This document shows, in pieces, positions 28,024 through 37,684 of a stretch of 64,000 bases of DNA. The number at the start of each line of letters is the position of its first letter. Position 1 is the stretch's first letter. The notes below the pieces were generated by a model. The model was not told the origin of the DNA and did not search any database. It saw only the letters and a list, made by a program, of their open reading frames with translations. The stretch is from Acidovorax sp. RAC01 (GTDB taxonomy: Bacteria > Pseudomonadota > Gammaproteobacteria > Burkholderiales > Burkholderiaceae_C): NCBI RefSeq assembly GCF_001714725.1, contig NZ_CP016447.1, positions 186,001 through 250,000 on the forward strand, in the 5' to 3' direction. A program made the translations under genes and the position numbers.

Positions 28024-28275
28024 ATGAAGACACTCACCATCACCATCCAGCTGCAAATGACGGTGCCCGACGCCTGGGAAGTGCAGGAAACCTCCGAAGG
28101 CACGCCAGTGATCCGCATGGGCGAAGGCAAGTTCCTGGACATGGCCGTGGAACCGCTGTTTGCCGCCGACCCCGAAGACATGTGGAGCAGCACCGATGAC
28201 GAAGCCGCACTCGACGAGATCATGGAGATGGTCGAGAGCGAGGAAGTGACGTACGAACTCTCGCCACAGGAGTGA
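28024..28275 (+). CDS. Hypothetical acidic protein, 83 aa
   Basis: Small acidic protein (MKTLTITIQLQMTVPDAW start) with many Asp and Glu in its second half. AAGGA lies 8-12 bases before the ATG. No family recognised. A GC-rich hairpin and a dispersed element follow it. Confidence 0.7.
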   Translation: MKTLTITIQLQMTVPDAWEVQETSEGTPVIRMGEGKFLDMAVEPLFAADPEDMWSSTDDEAALDEIMEMVESEEVTYELSPQE

Positions 28276-28283
28276 CGCCAGCC

Positions 28284-28300
28284 GGGGGGTGCGCCCCCTT
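28284..28300 (+). terminator. Possible terminator hairpin
   Basis: GGGGG, loop TGCG, CCCCC, then TT, shortly after the 83-aa gene. The short T-run makes it weak. Confidence 0.35.
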
Positions 28301-28315
28301 CCACCGGCACCAATT

Positions 28316-28358
28316 GCTATTTTATTGATAGCTAATAGCCCCCCTGTTTACAAGCGCT
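28316..28358 (+). repeat. Dispersed element, 43-bp copy
   Basis: GCTATTTTATTGATAGC (28316-28332), then AAGCGCT (28352-28358) after 19 rather than 18 bases. It lies between two convergent genes. Confidence 0.85.
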
Positions 28359-28373
28359 GGAGGCGCTTTTGGC

Positions 28374-29669
28374 TCAAAGTTGCGAGCGCAGCAGGCCTGA
28401 CAGGTGCTCGGCCAGCTTCTCCCTCCACAGGCGGTACAGCCAGGCCTCGTAGGTCACGCGCTCCGACCGCTTCATGTCCGCCTCGAACACCTGGGTCTGC
28501 CGCCTGGCAAACGCCGCGTCGTACACGTTGAGGTTGGCCTCGTCATTCAGCCGGAACGAGCGGTTGTCGAAATTGGTGGAACCCACCGAGACCAGCAGGT
28601 CGTCCACGATCAGCACCTTGCAGTGGTACATGGTGTGGCGGTATTCGTAAATCTCGGCGCCCGCCTGCAGCAGCGGGCCCCAGGTGCCGCGCGATGCGGC
28701 CTTCACGGTTTCGGTGTCGGTGTGTTCGCCGGGCGTGATGATGCGCAGGCGCACGCCGCGGCCCAGTGCGTCCATCAGCAGCTTCAGCGTGAGGTCGTCG
28801 GGCACAAAGTACGCGGCCGACAGGTCGATGCTGCGCTCGGCCGCGGTGGTGGCCAGGTGGTACATCAGCTGCATGCTCTCGCTGCCGCTCGATGGCGAGC
28901 TGGAGAACATCTGCGCTTTTTGCGTGCCCACGGGCGGGGTTTGCGCCAGCGGCGGAAAGTACAGGTCGCCATGCAGCACCTTGCCGGTGACCTTGAGCCA
29001 GTTGTCCAGAAATGTGGCCTGCATCTGCGCCACCACGGGGCCGCGCACCAGGTAGTGCGAGTCGCGCCAGTGGTCGGGGTCCTGGGCGTTGCCCGTCCAC
29101 TCGGGCGCAATGCCCACGCCGCCGGTAAAGCCCACCTGCCCGTCCACCACCAGCAGCTTGCGGTGGGTGCGGTTGTTGAGCCGCGCCAGGTTGTACCAGT
29201 GGGGTTTGTGGAACTTTTCGATCTGCACGCCCGATGCGCGCATCTCGTTGAGGTAGCTGTCTTCCATCTTGGCGGTGCCCACCCAGTCCAGCAGCACATG
29301 CACCTTCACACCGGCCCGGGCGCGCTCGCTCAGCGCATCGGAAAAGGCCTTGCCGATGTCGCCCGACCAGTAGATGTACGTCTCAAACGTGATGGTCTTT
29401 TGTGCCGCCTTGATGGCCGCCAGCATGGGCGGAAAGATCTGGTCGCCGTTGAGCAGCTCGGTCACCGCGTTACCATCGACCAGCGCCGGGCCGAGCAGGC
29501 TGCCCAGCGCGCGCTGGAACTGGGGGTCTGATGTGGCGTACAGCCGCGGCAACTGCTGTTGCACCTTCTTTTCGCCCGCCGTGAAGTTGAGAGCCACCAG
29601 CCCCAGCACCACGGTGGCTACAACGGACAAGGCAACGATGAACCAGCGCGAGCGGCCGAGTTTTGGCAT
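28374..29669 (-). CDS. Cardiolipin synthase-like phospholipase D family protein
   Basis: Protein of 431 aa with one N-terminal membrane anchor (residues about 8-30) and two HKD motifs: HRKLLVVDG near residue 165 and YHCKVLIVD near residue 347, each followed by a GS/GG-N-type segment. This is the ClsA/ClsB layout; the reaction would join two phospholipids to give cardiolipin. The ATG at 29669 (MPKLGRSRWFIV) puts the anchor at the N-terminus. A transphosphatidylase of other specificity is possible. Confidence 0.88.
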   Translation of the reverse strand: MPKLGRSRWFIVALSVVATVVLGLVALNFTAGEKKVQQQLPRLYATSDPQFQRALGSLLGPALVDGNAVTELLNGDQIFPPMLAAIKAAQKTITFETYIYWSGDIGKAFSDALSERARAGVKVHVLLDWVGTAKMEDSYLNEMRASGVQIEKFHKPHWYNLARLNNRTHRKLLVVDGQVGFTGGVGIAPEWTGNAQDPDHWRDSHYLVRGPVVAQMQATFLDNWLKVTGKVLHGDLYFPPLAQTPPVGTQKAQMFSSSPSSGSESMQLMYHLATTAAERSIDLSAAYFVPDDLTLKLLMDALGRGVRLRIITPGEHTDTETVKAASRGTWGPLLQAGAEIYEYRHTMYHCKVLIVDDLLVSVGSTNFDNRSFRLNDEANLNVYDAAFARRQTQVFEADMKRSERVTYEAWLYRLWREKLAEHLSGLLRSQL

Positions 29670-29923
29670 GGCGCGATTGTGGTGGGCTGCATGGGGGCGC
29701 CATGTAGGCAAACGCCGCCACTGTGGAGGGCAGGCGCAGGCGCCCGGGCGGCGCGCCGCAATGCGCTGCGGGCTTGCAGAGTGCAGCGCACGGCCGACAC
29801 ACGCGGTGGCCGCTGGGGGGCGTTGCGTGCGCGAGTCGCAAGGTACATTCGTGGCCCCAGCGCCGCGGCCACCATGCAGCGGGCGCGCACTCCCTTTCGC
29901 AAGCCCTTGCCAGTCACTGCACG

Positions 29924-30898
29924 ATGCCCACCCTGCCCTTTGCACCGCCACCAGCTTCTTCCTTCGCACCGCGCGCCAACGCCGCGCGCGTGCGTGGCCC
30001 GGCCGCCGTGTCGCGGCGCGCGGCGCTTGCGGCAGCGGGTGCGTGGCTGGCACTGCCCGGCACAACCTGGGCAGCCAGGGCTGCGGCGGCAGCGCCCTCT
30101 GCCGCCCCCGGCGTGTGGCCGCAGGCGCTGCAGGTGCCGGGCGGTGTGGCCCGGCTATCGCTCGGCCCGGCAGCCATGCGGCCTGTGGTGCAGGTGCGCC
30201 AGGGCGATGCCGATGTGCCGGTGCTGGTGACGGGCGACGCGATCGAGTGGACAGCCGTGGTGGGCATTGCGCTGGCTGCCGCGCCGGGCGATGCGCAGGT
30301 CACCGTGCAGCCCGCTGCAGCGGGTGGGGCGGCGCGCACGGTGCCCTTCAGCATTGCACCCAAGCGCTATGCCGAGCAGCAGCTCAAGGTGTCGCCGCGC
30401 ACGGTGGACCTCTCGCCCGAAGACCAGGCGCGCTACGAGCGCGAGCGCGACCACCAGGCCGTGGTGATGGCCACCTTCAGTGAGCAGCCTGCGGGCGTGG
30501 CGCTGCCATCGCTGCAGATGCGCGTGCCGGTGCCCGGGCGGCGCTCCAGCTCGTTCGGGCTGCGCCGTGTGTTCAACGGGCAGCCGCGCAATCCGCACAG
30601 CGGCATGGACATTGCAGCCGCCACCGGCACGCCCGTGGTGGCCCCGCTACCCGCGCGCGTGATCGATGTGGGCGACTACTTCTTTAACGGCGGCACGGTG
30701 TGGCTCGACCATGGTCAGGGCCTGCTGAGCATGTACTGCCACCTGAGCCGCATGGACGTGCAGGTGGGCGATGTGCTCCAGGCGGGCGACGCGTTCTGCA
30801 AGGTGGGCGCCACCGGCCGCGTGACCGGCCCGCACCTGCACTGGGGCGTGATGCTCAACCGCACCATGGTCGACCCGGCGCTGTTTGTGCCCGCCTGA
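29924..30898 (+). CDS. M23 (LytM) family peptidase, exported
   Basis: Protein of 324 aa. An N-terminal twin-arginine-like stretch (SRRAALAAAGAWLALPG, residues about 27-43) suggests export, perhaps by Tat. The C-terminal LytM domain carries HSGMD near residue 225 and HLHWG near residue 304, the zinc ligands of an active peptidoglycan endopeptidase. The middle region resembles the N-terminal part of YebA-like proteins. Both metal motifs are intact, so it should be an enzyme and not a degenerate activator. Divergent from the cardiolipin synthase-like gene. Confidence 0.9.
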   Translation: MPTLPFAPPPASSFAPRANAARVRGPAAVSRRAALAAAGAWLALPGTTWAARAAAAAPSAAPGVWPQALQVPGGVARLSLGPAAMRPVVQVRQGDADVPVLVTGDAIEWTAVVGIALAAAPGDAQVTVQPAAAGGAARTVPFSIAPKRYAEQQLKVSPRTVDLSPEDQARYERERDHQAVVMATFSEQPAGVALPSLQMRVPVPGRRSSSFGLRRVFNGQPRNPHSGMDIAAATGTPVVAPLPARVIDVGDYFFNGGTVWLDHGQGLLSMYCHLSRMDVQVGDVLQAGDAFCKVGATGRVTGPHLHWGVMLNRTMVDPALFVPA

Positions 30899-30971
30899 CT
30901 GCCGTGATGGCGTTGAACGCGATGGCGGCAACAGGGACGGCTTCACAGGCACATCCCGCGCAGACCCTGTT

Positions 30972-31013
30972 ACTATGATTTTCAGAGCAATAAATACAAT
31001 ACCAACAAGCCGC
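30972..31013 (+). repeat. Dispersed element, diverged copy
   Basis: ACTATGATTTTCAGAGC (30972-30988), 18-nt spacer, AAGCCGC (31007-31013). The spacing is kept but both parts are diverged. It lies just upstream of the rluE-like gene. Confidence 0.45.
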
Positions 31014-31042
31014 AGCAGCCTTTTTTACCCTGAATTATTTCC

Positions 31043-31579
31043 ATGACGCCCCGCCTGATCCGATTCAACAAGCCCTACGGTGTGCTCAGCCAGTTCACAC
31101 CCGAGGGCAAGTGGCAGGGCCTCAAGGACTACATCGACCTGCCCGGTGTGTACGTGGCCGGCCGGCTGGACGCTGACAGCGAAGGCCTGCTGCTGCTGAC
31201 CAGCGACGGCAAGGAGCAAGCCCGGATTGCCGACCCGCGCTTCAAGATGGAGAAAACCTACTGGGTGCAGGTCGAAGGCGTGCCGGGCGATGCCGCGCTG
31301 GCCGCACTGCGCAGCGGCGTGCTGCTGAACGACGGCCCCACCCTGCCCGCCCGGGCACGCCTGCTGGACCCAGCGCCCGCCGTGTGGCCACGCAACCCGC
31401 CCATCCGCGAGCGCAAGTCCATCCCTACGGCGTGGATCGAACTTGTCATCCGCGAAGGCCGCAACCGCCAGGTGCGGCGCATGACGGCTGCGGTGGGGTA
31501 CCCCACGCTGCGGCTGGTGCGCGCGGCCATCGGACCGTACACACTCGACGGCCTGGCGCCCGGCCACTGGGCCGCGTGA
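31043..31579 (+). CDS. RluE-type pseudouridine synthase
   Basis: Protein of 178 aa of the RsuA/RluB/E/F family. The catalytic Asp43 lies in [29 protein letters not shown] near residue 145 is also typical. It lacks an N-terminal S4 domain, as RluE does. RluE modifies U2457 of 23S rRNA in E. coli; the site is inferred from length and family only. Confidence 0.9.
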   Translation: MTPRLIRFNKPYGVLSQFTPEGKWQGLKDYIDLPGVYVAGRLDADSEGLLLLTSDGKEQARIADPRFKMEKTYWVQVEGVPGDAALAALRSGVLLNDGPTLPARARLLDPAPAVWPRNPPIRERKSIPTAWIELVIREGRNRQVRRMTAAVGYPTLRLVRAAIGPYTLDGLAPGHWAA

Positions 31580-31709
31580 CGGACCGGGTCCGCAAGCGCA
31601 AGCCGCGCCCTCACGGTGGCGGCATGGCTGCCTGCCCTGCTGCCACCACGGTGTCAGCAGGGGGTGCGTACAGTGCGCCGCTTCCCCAGCACCCAAGGCG
31701 CACCGGCCC

Positions 31710-32261
31710 ATGACCACCCAGTTCTACGGCGCATCCAGCCTCGACGGCTTCCTGGCCACACCCGACCACGACCTCGGCTGGCTGCTGCAGTTCGGAGACA
31801 TCGAAGGCTCCAGCTACCCTGCCTTCATCCGCGATGTGGGCGCGCTGGCCATGGGCTCGCACACCTACGACTGGATGCTGAAACACGCCATCGACGCCGG
31901 GCAGCCCTGGCCCTACACCGCGCCGACATGGGTGTTCAGCACACGCACCCTGCGCGCTGTGGAAGGCGCCGATGTGCGCTTTGTGCGCGGTGATGTGCAG
32001 ACTGTGCATGCGACCATGCTGCAGGCCGCCGCGGGCCGTAATGTGTGGATTGTGGGCGGGGGCGAGCTGGTGGCGCAGTTTCACGATGCCGGGCTGCTCG
32101 ATGAACTCATCGTGCAGATGGCACCGGTGACGCTGGGTAACGGCACACCGTTACTGCCGCGGCGCATCACGCAGCCGCCCTTGCGACTGAAGTCGGTCAC
32201 CATGCTGGGCCACGTGTTTGCCGAGATGCGCTACGACGTCCCGCACAAGGCTGACACCTGA
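31710..32261 (+). CDS. RibD C-terminal/dihydrofolate reductase-like protein
   Basis: Protein of 183 aa with the DHFR-like fold: FYGASSLDGFLA at the start, GSHTYDWML, and the NADPH-binding VWIVGGGELVAQF near residue 113. It is related to the reductase domain of RibD and to YyaP-like proteins. No riboflavin gene adjoins it and the substrate is unknown. Confidence 0.85.
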   Translation: MTTQFYGASSLDGFLATPDHDLGWLLQFGDIEGSSYPAFIRDVGALAMGSHTYDWMLKHAIDAGQPWPYTAPTWVFSTRTLRAVEGADVRFVRGDVQTVHATMLQAAAGRNVWIVGGGELVAQFHDAGLLDELIVQMAPVTLGNGTPLLPRRITQPPLRLKSVTMLGHVFAEMRYDVPHKADT

Positions 32262-32301
32262 GGCGGGCAGCGGGTGAACCGCCTGCCCCATGGGCGAGCG
32301 C

Positions 32302-32315
32302 CTGGCGCGCCAGGC
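32302..32315. terminator. Palindrome between convergent genes
   Basis: CCTGGCGCGCCAGG, a perfect 14-bp palindrome, lies between two convergent stops. It could serve both as a terminator, but no T-run follows. Confidence 0.3.
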
Positions 32316-32323
32316 CTGCCCCG

Positions 32324-32965
32324 TCACTGGGCCTGATCGGCCTGCGCCTGGTCGATCACCAGGTAGCGTTTGACGAGGTCGAAGAAGTTCTCATAGAACG
32401 TGTCCTTGGTCACAGTGGCACTGCCCACCTTCACCAGCGAATCGCTGCTGGCCGAAAACGGCAACGACACCGACCCGATGGCGCCCACCCCCACGCTGGC
32501 CGAGTTGTTGGTCTTGCGCAGGGCGTAGGTGTCCTGCAGCGCCGTCACAAAGCCCAGGCTCACCTTGCCCTCGTTGGCCTCGGGCACGCACACCACGCGC
32601 ACGGTCATCTGCAGGTGCGATTCGGCATCGGGCTGAAAGCTCTTCTTGCCTTCGACCAGCTCGGCGCCCGAGGCCCCCACGATGTAGCCCTGGCTGAGCA
32701 GCGCGCGGCGGGCGGCCTCGCAGGTCTGGGTGGGGGTGGCATCGAACAGGCGCGAGAACGTGGTGGCGGAGTTGAAGTTCTCCTGCACGTCAAACGTGCG
32801 CGGCCCGCTGGTGGCCACGCAGCCCGAGAGCATCACCAGCGCAGCCCCCGCGAGGGTGGCCAGCGCGGCCAGCCTTGCGCAGGCCCGCCACCCCGTGGCG
32901 GCCGCCCACTGTGGCGCTGTGCAGGGGTGCGATGCAGATGGCGAAAGGCTGTGGCGGCGAATCAT
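32324..32965 (-). CDS. DUF2242 lipoprotein
   Basis: Protein of 213 aa with a lipobox LSGC after a hydrophobic segment (cysteine near residue 49), then TFDVQENFNSATTFSRLFDA and TYALRKTNNSASVGVG, matching DUF2242 as I recall it. Predicted lipoprotein of unknown function. The start at 32965 (MIRRHSLS) has AGGAC 7-11 bases upstream. The long N-region before the lipobox is unusual, so a start nearer the hydrophobic segment is possible. Confidence 0.82.
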   Translation of the reverse strand: MIRRHSLSPSASHPCTAPQWAAATGWRACARLAALATLAGAALVMLSGCVATSGPRTFDVQENFNSATTFSRLFDATPTQTCEAARRALLSQGYIVGASGAELVEGKKSFQPDAESHLQMTVRVVCVPEANEGKVSLGFVTALQDTYALRKTNNSASVGVGAIGSVSLPFSASSDSLVKVGSATVTKDTFYENFFDLVKRYLVIDQAQADQAQ

Positions 32966-33409
32966 CGGGTCCTTTGATCGGGCGGCAGACGGGGCAGCCA
33001 ATGGAACAAAACGGTGGCAAGGGTGCGTGGCACGGCGCGGTGTCCCTGTTCGGACTGCGGCAGGCTGAAACGGTTCCCGGCCATGCCATTCTAGGCAGCG
33101 CGAATGCCGTTGCGATGCGCCTGAGCGCCCTCGGGTGTGGATGTGTGTGCACGGTGTTGCGCGCGCGCCAGCCGGCGGCATGGGACGGCATTGGCATGCC
33201 CAAAGAATGCGCCAAACAGCCTGTGCGACGGCTAAACTGGGCGGCTTGCCACCGTGCACACAAGCCCTGCGAGCCACGTCCAGACGCTTATCCAGGCGCT
33301 TGTTCAGGCGCCTGAGGAGCGCCCCAAAACGCTTGCTTTCAACTGCTTGCATTCGCGCACCGGTGCCCTGCCCTGCTGCGTCTTCGCCTCCCGTTTCTTT
33401 TCCGTCTGA

Positions 33410-33850
33410 TTGCCCGTGCCACTGGCCTCTTTGCTCTGCCTCGTTGTTGCCATCCATGACGGCGACACCCTCACCGCCCGTTGTGGCAGCCCCGCCAGCT
33501 ACCAGCAGGTGCGGCTGCGCGTGGCCGCCATCGACGCGCCTGAATCGCGCCAGGCTTTCGGCCAGAAGTCGCGCCAGCACCTGGCGCAGCTGTGCTTTCG
33601 CCAGCAGGCCACGCTGCAGCCGGTGGAAAAAGACAAGTACGGCCGCACCGTGGCGCATGTGCGCTGCGGCGGCACCGACGTGGCCGCCGCCCAGGTGAGC
33701 GCGGGCATGGCCTGGGTGTACGTGCCCTATGCGACAGACCGCCCCGGCCTCACGGCGTTGCAGGACCGAGCCCGGGCGCAGCGCACAGGGCTGTGGTCAC
33801 AGCCGCGGCCGCTGGCGCCCTGGACCTACCGGCACAGGCACCTGCGGTAG
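33410..33850 (+). CDS. Thermonuclease (SNase) family nuclease
   Basis: Staphylococcal-nuclease-like protein of about 145 aa. AIHDGDTLTA, RLRVAAIDAPESRQAFG and KDKYGRTVAHVRC carry the calcium and catalytic residues (Asp, Arg, Glu, Arg) of the family. A short hydrophobic N-terminus (VPLASLLCLVVA) may be a signal peptide. The start is a TTG at 33410 or the GTG two codons later. It ends shortly before small CCCGA and TGGCC tandem runs (33868-33904). Confidence 0.87.
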   Translation: MPVPLASLLCLVVAIHDGDTLTARCGSPASYQQVRLRVAAIDAPESRQAFGQKSRQHLAQLCFRQQATLQPVEKDKYGRTVAHVRCGGTDVAAAQVSAGMAWVYVPYATDRPGLTALQDRARAQRTGLWSQPRPLAPWTYRHRHLR

Positions 33851-34069
33851 GCCGCGGAATCAGCCAAACCCGACCCGACCCGACCCGGTCTGGCCTGGCC
33901 TGGCGCGGGCACGGGTGTGGCTGGAGCAATCCGTTGGCTCTCAGTCCTCTTGCAAAGCACCGTACTGCGCCGAACATGCGCCGCAGCCATGGCCACCGGC
34001 CGCGCCACGCGGCAAACGCACTTGCAGGCAAGCCGGTAGCATTGCCTGCAAACACATGCCCCGTTCGCG

Positions 34070-35425
34070 GTGCCAATGCCCGTGCCGTTTTCCACTGCCC
34101 CGCGCCGCGCACCCTCATTGCCCATGCCTGCCCACCCGCCCTCTGCCCCCGCCGCTTCGGCCCCTTCCGAATCAGCCAGCGCCGCACCACCAGCCAGCGT
34201 TTACCGCCACACCGCGTTCCTGGCCTTTCTGGTCGCCCGCGTGGTGGCCGTGGTCGCTACCCAGGTGCAGGCCGTGGTGGTGGCCTGGCAGGTGTACGAC
34301 CTCACGCGCAACCCGCTGTCGCTGGCGTATGTGGGCCTGGCGCAGTTTCTGCCCATGCTGTGCCTGCTGCTGCCTGCGGGCGACCTGATCGACCGCTTTG
34401 ACCGCCGCCGCATCCTGGGCATGGCGTGGTCGGTGGGGGCCGTGTGCAGCGCGCTGCTGTGGTGGCTCACGGGGCATGGCAGCAGCGGGGTGGCGGGTAT
34501 CTACGCGGTGCTGGTGCTGTATGGCTGCGCCCGCGCGTTCTCGGGCCCGGCCATGCAGAGCCTGCTGCCGCAGATCGTGCCGCGCGCGCAGCTGGCGCAG
34601 GCCATTGCCGCCAACAGCATGCTGATGCGCGTGGCCAGCATCGGCGGGCCGCTGCTGGGCGGGCTGCTGTATGCGCTGGGCGGCGGCGAGCTGACCTACG
34701 CCGTGTGCTGCACCTGCTTTGTGCTGGGGGCGTTGCTGCTGCTGCGCGTGGTGGTGGCCCATGCGGGCACGCGGGCGCCTGCGCAGGGCACCATGTTCGA
34801 GCGGTTTGGCGCGGGCATTGCGTTCATCCGTTCGCGGCCCATCATCCTGGGCACGATTTCGCTCGATCTGTTTGCCGTGCTGCTGGGCGGGGTGGTGGCG
34901 CTGCTGCCCATCTATGCACAAGAGGTGCTGCATGTGGGCCCGGCGGGCCTGGGCGCACTGCGCAGCGCCATGGCGGTGGGCGAGGTGGGGGCCGGGCTGT
35001 ACCTGAGCATGCGGCCCTTCAACCGGCAGGTGGGCCGCACCATGTTCGTCGCGGTGGCCCTCTTCGGCATGGCCAACCTGGTGTTTGCGCTGTCTACCGC
35101 GTTCTGGCTGTCGTTTGCAGCGCTGATGGTGGCGGGCGCGGCCGACATGGTGAGCGTGTACATCCGCGGTGCGCTGGTGCAGTTTTCCACACCGGATGAC
35201 ATGCGCGGCCGCGTGAACGCGGTCAACATGCTGTTCATCGGCTCATCGAACGAGCTGGGGGAGTTCCGCGCAGGCACCAGCGCGGCGTGGCTGGGTGCGG
35301 TGCCCGCTGCGGTGGCGGGCGGCCTGTGCACGCTGGCGGTGGTGGGCGGGTGGATGGCGGCCTTTCGGCCGCTGCTGCAGGTGGACCGGTTCGAAGAGGC
35401 CGCGCCTCCTTCTGGGCGAAACTGA
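34070..35425 (+). CDS. MFS transporter (EntS-like)
   Basis: Membrane transporter of 451 aa with about twelve hydrophobic segments starting near residue 48. The MFS loop appears as LPAGDLIDRFDRRRILG between helices 2 and 3. It resembles the MFS_3/EntS exporters, which export siderophores or drugs. The Pro/Ala-rich first 40 residues may not be translated; the ATG at 34124 is an alternative start. No siderophore genes adjoin it. Confidence 0.88.
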   Translation: MPMPVPFSTAPRRAPSLPMPAHPPSAPAASAPSESASAAPPASVYRHTAFLAFLVARVVAVVATQVQAVVVAWQVYDLTRNPLSLAYVGLAQFLPMLCLLLPAGDLIDRFDRRRILGMAWSVGAVCSALLWWLTGHGSSGVAGIYAVLVLYGCARAFSGPAMQSLLPQIVPRAQLAQAIAANSMLMRVASIGGPLLGGLLYALGGGELTYAVCCTCFVLGALLLLRVVVAHAGTRAPAQGTMFERFGAGIAFIRSRPIILGTISLDLFAVLLGGVVALLPIYAQEVLHVGPAGLGALRSAMAVGEVGAGLYLSMRPFNRQVGRTMFVAVALFGMANLVFALSTAFWLSFAALMVAGAADMVSVYIRGALVQFSTPDDMRGRVNAVNMLFIGSSNELGEFRAGTSAAWLGAVPAAVAGGLCTLAVVGGWMAAFRPLLQVDRFEEAAPPSGRN

Positions 35426-35428
35426 GCC

Positions 35429-36343
35429 TCAGGCGTTGAAGGTGCCGCTGAGCAGCTCGGCCAGCCGCTCCACCTTCATCTTGAAGCCGCAGGCCTGTGC
35501 GTGGCCGCCGCCGCCCATGCTTTCAGCCAGGGCGATGCAGTCGAAGTTGCGCTGGGCGCGCAGGCCCACCTTCACGCCCTTGGCGCCTGCGCTCCACATC
35601 AGCGCAAAGGTGCCGGTCTTGGCCGACAGGATGTCGCCCACCAGGCTGTGGAACATGCCGGGTGCGTTGACCATCAGCCCCGCGATGCCGTTGAACACCA
35701 GGGGCTGCGCGCCCTCGGCGATGTCGTTGGCGAGCTTGCGGTACTTTTCGTCCATGGCCGCGCCGCGTGCCATGAACTGCTCCATCTGCGCGGGCGTGAA
35801 GCCGGCAATCTCGCGCCAGCGCTCAAACGTTTGTGGCTCCATGTCCAGCGCCGACAGGAAGCCTGCGCTCTCGGCAAATTCCCACTTCCAGATGTCGCGG
35901 TCTTCCACGTACTGCAAGAGCGGCGGCACGGGCGTGTGGGGCTGGAAGAACTCCCACGCCAGCCGCGCGCCCGACTTGTTCATGTCGAAGTGCACCACGC
36001 CGCAGCGGCAGGCAAAGCCGGTGAGCTTTTCGGCCGCGCTCTTGTGGTGGTCCAGCATCACCAGCTTGGCGGCGCGCTCGTCCAGCGCGGCCATGATCTC
36101 GTTGGCGAACGAAAAATCCAGGATGTACACCGCCCGGCCGCGCACGTCGGGCAGGTCGTCGATGCTGGCGATGTCGCCGTGGTCCAGGCCCAGGTACTGG
36201 GCGGTGTCACCGTAGAAAAGCCACGCGGCCAGCGCAGCGCCAAAGCCATCGGGGCAGCCGCGGCCGTGGTACAGGATGAGGGGCGCGGGGTCGTTCGTGT
36301 CGGGGGCAACCAGCAGTTGCAGGGGGAGAATGGTCTGTTTCAT
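35429..36343 (-). CDS. DHH-family phosphoesterase
   Basis: Protein of 304 aa with LDHHKSA near residue 97 (the DHH motif) and a C-terminal DHHA1-type GGGGHAQACGF. LYHGRGCPDGFGAALAAW at the N-terminus carries another metal-site Asp. Such proteins hydrolyse short oligonucleotides, cyclic dinucleotides or pAp, or are RecJ-like exonucleases; this short form is closer to oligoribonuclease/NrnA types. The start at 36343 (MKQTILPL) was preferred to one seven codons upstream. Confidence 0.88.
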   Translation of the reverse strand: MKQTILPLQLLVAPDTNDPAPLILYHGRGCPDGFGAALAAWLFYGDTAQYLGLDHGDIASIDDLPDVRGRAVYILDFSFANEIMAALDERAAKLVMLDHHKSAAEKLTGFACRCGVVHFDMNKSGARLAWEFFQPHTPVPPLLQYVEDRDIWKWEFAESAGFLSALDMEPQTFERWREIAGFTPAQMEQFMARGAAMDEKYRKLANDIAEGAQPLVFNGIAGLMVNAPGMFHSLVGDILSAKTGTFALMWSAGAKGVKVGLRAQRNFDCIALAESMGGGGHAQACGFKMKVERLAELLSGTFNA

Positions 36344-36392
36344 GCCCCCCGATTGTCGCGCCATGGCGTGGCAGGCGCTTGCGCGCGGGCTT

Positions 36393-36728
36393 CTACACCG
36401 GCAGCCAGCGCCACCAGAAGGGCTTGCGCTCCTCGCGGGCGCCGCGGGCCTGCAGCAGCGCGATGAACTCGGTGCGACGATAGCGCTGGGCTGCCTCCAG
36501 CGGGGTCATGTCGTCAAAGTCGGAGCGCAATTGCGGGTCTGCCCCATGGGCCAGCAGGTGCCGGGCTATCTCGTCATGCCCGTGGACCAGCGCGGCCACC
36601 AGTGGCGTGCACAGGATTTCCGGGTGCTGGTAGTTGGGGTTGACGCCCGCGCTGATGTGGTGGCGCACCAGCGCCAGATCGCCGGCCACGGCGGCGGCGT
36701 ACATGTCTTTCCAGTCTCCGGCCGACAT
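36393..36728 (-). CDS. Ankyrin-repeat protein
   Basis: Protein of 111 aa with about three ankyrin repeats: DLALVRHHISAGVNPN, TPLVAALVHGHDEIARHLLAHGADPQ and TPLEAAQRYRRTEFIALLQARG. No signal peptide. An AAGGA seven bases before the ATG at 36728 supports that start over one five codons upstream. A protein-binding role is likely. Confidence 0.87.
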   Translation of the reverse strand: MSAGDWKDMYAAAVAGDLALVRHHISAGVNPNYQHPEILCTPLVAALVHGHDEIARHLLAHGADPQLRSDFDDMTPLEAAQRYRRTEFIALLQARGAREERKPFWWRWLPV

Positions 36729-36852
36729 CAGGGTTCCTTGCATGATTTGGAAGATGGCGCCAGTGTAGGCAGCGCCGGCTGCTGCACAATGCGCGCCTTC
36801 CCTGCCCTACCGACGAAGGGGTGCGATGCCATGGCGGCCGCACCCGCCTGCC

Positions 36853-37620
36853 ATGCACCACCCCCTGCACATCCTCTGGCGCGACGAGCACCTGGTAGCG
36901 GTCTACAAGCCGGCCGGCTGGTTGGTGCACCGTACGGGGCTGGATGCGGGCGAAACCCGCTTTGTGATGCAGACCCTGCGCGACCAGCTGGGCCAGCATG
37001 TGTACCCGGTGCACCGGCTGGACAAAGGCACCTGCGGCGTGCTGGTGATGGCGCTGCACAGCGACGCGGCGCGGGCCCTGTCGCAGGCGTTTGAGCACCA
37101 GGCCACGCACAAGCGCTACATTGCCATGGTGCGCGGCTGGGCGCCCGAAGCCGTGGAGGTGGACCACGCCCTCAAGCCCGATGACGCCCCCGACGATGCG
37201 CCCGTGCAGGACGCCCACTCACGCTTTCGGCGGCTGGCGCAGCTCACGCTGCCCGAGGCCAGTGACAGCCGCTTTGCCACCACGCGCGCGTCGCTGGTAG
37301 AGGCCATTCCCACCACCGGGCGTCGGCACCAGATACGCCGCCACCTCAAGCACATCGCCCACCCCATCATCGGCGACGCCACGCATGGCAAGGGCCCGCT
37401 CAACCGCTGGTGGGCCGCGCGGCTGGGCCAGCAGCGGCTGTGGCTGCATGCGTGGCAGCTCACGCTGCCCCATCCCATGACCGGCGAGGTGATGACCTTC
37501 GACAGCGGGCTGCAATGGCCGCCTGCCGCCATGGGTGGCGATGTGCCCTCCGGCCCCACGGCCAACTGGCAGCAGTTGCTGACCACTTTGCCTTGGGAAA
37601 TGACAGCACCCCGCCCGTAA
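36853..37620 (+). CDS. truC: tRNA pseudouridine(65) synthase TruC
   Basis: RluA-family enzyme of 255 aa that makes pseudouridine 65 in tRNA-Ile and tRNA-Asp. Catalytic Asp57 lies in HRLDKGTCGVL. The N-terminus ILWRDEHLVAVYKPAGWLVHRTGLD and RRHLKHIAHPIIGDATHGKG closely follow E. coli TruC. I used the ATG at 36853; another in-frame ATG lies nine codons upstream. Confidence 0.92.
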   Translation: MHHPLHILWRDEHLVAVYKPAGWLVHRTGLDAGETRFVMQTLRDQLGQHVYPVHRLDKGTCGVLVMALHSDAARALSQAFEHQATHKRYIAMVRGWAPEAVEVDHALKPDDAPDDAPVQDAHSRFRRLAQLTLPEASDSRFATTRASLVEAIPTTGRRHQIRRHLKHIAHPIIGDATHGKGPLNRWWAARLGQQRLWLHAWQLTLPHPMTGEVMTFDSGLQWPPAAMGGDVPSGPTANWQQLLTTLPWEMTAPRP

Positions 37621-37684
37621 CCCGTGCGACACGGGCGCAGCGGGTGCGTCGAAATAATGGCCTCCAACACATACAGGAGACCCC

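Noticed and set aside
33868..33904. CCCGA and TGGCC short tandem runs
   Set aside because: Only three or four imperfect copies each; no structure or feature was attached to them.
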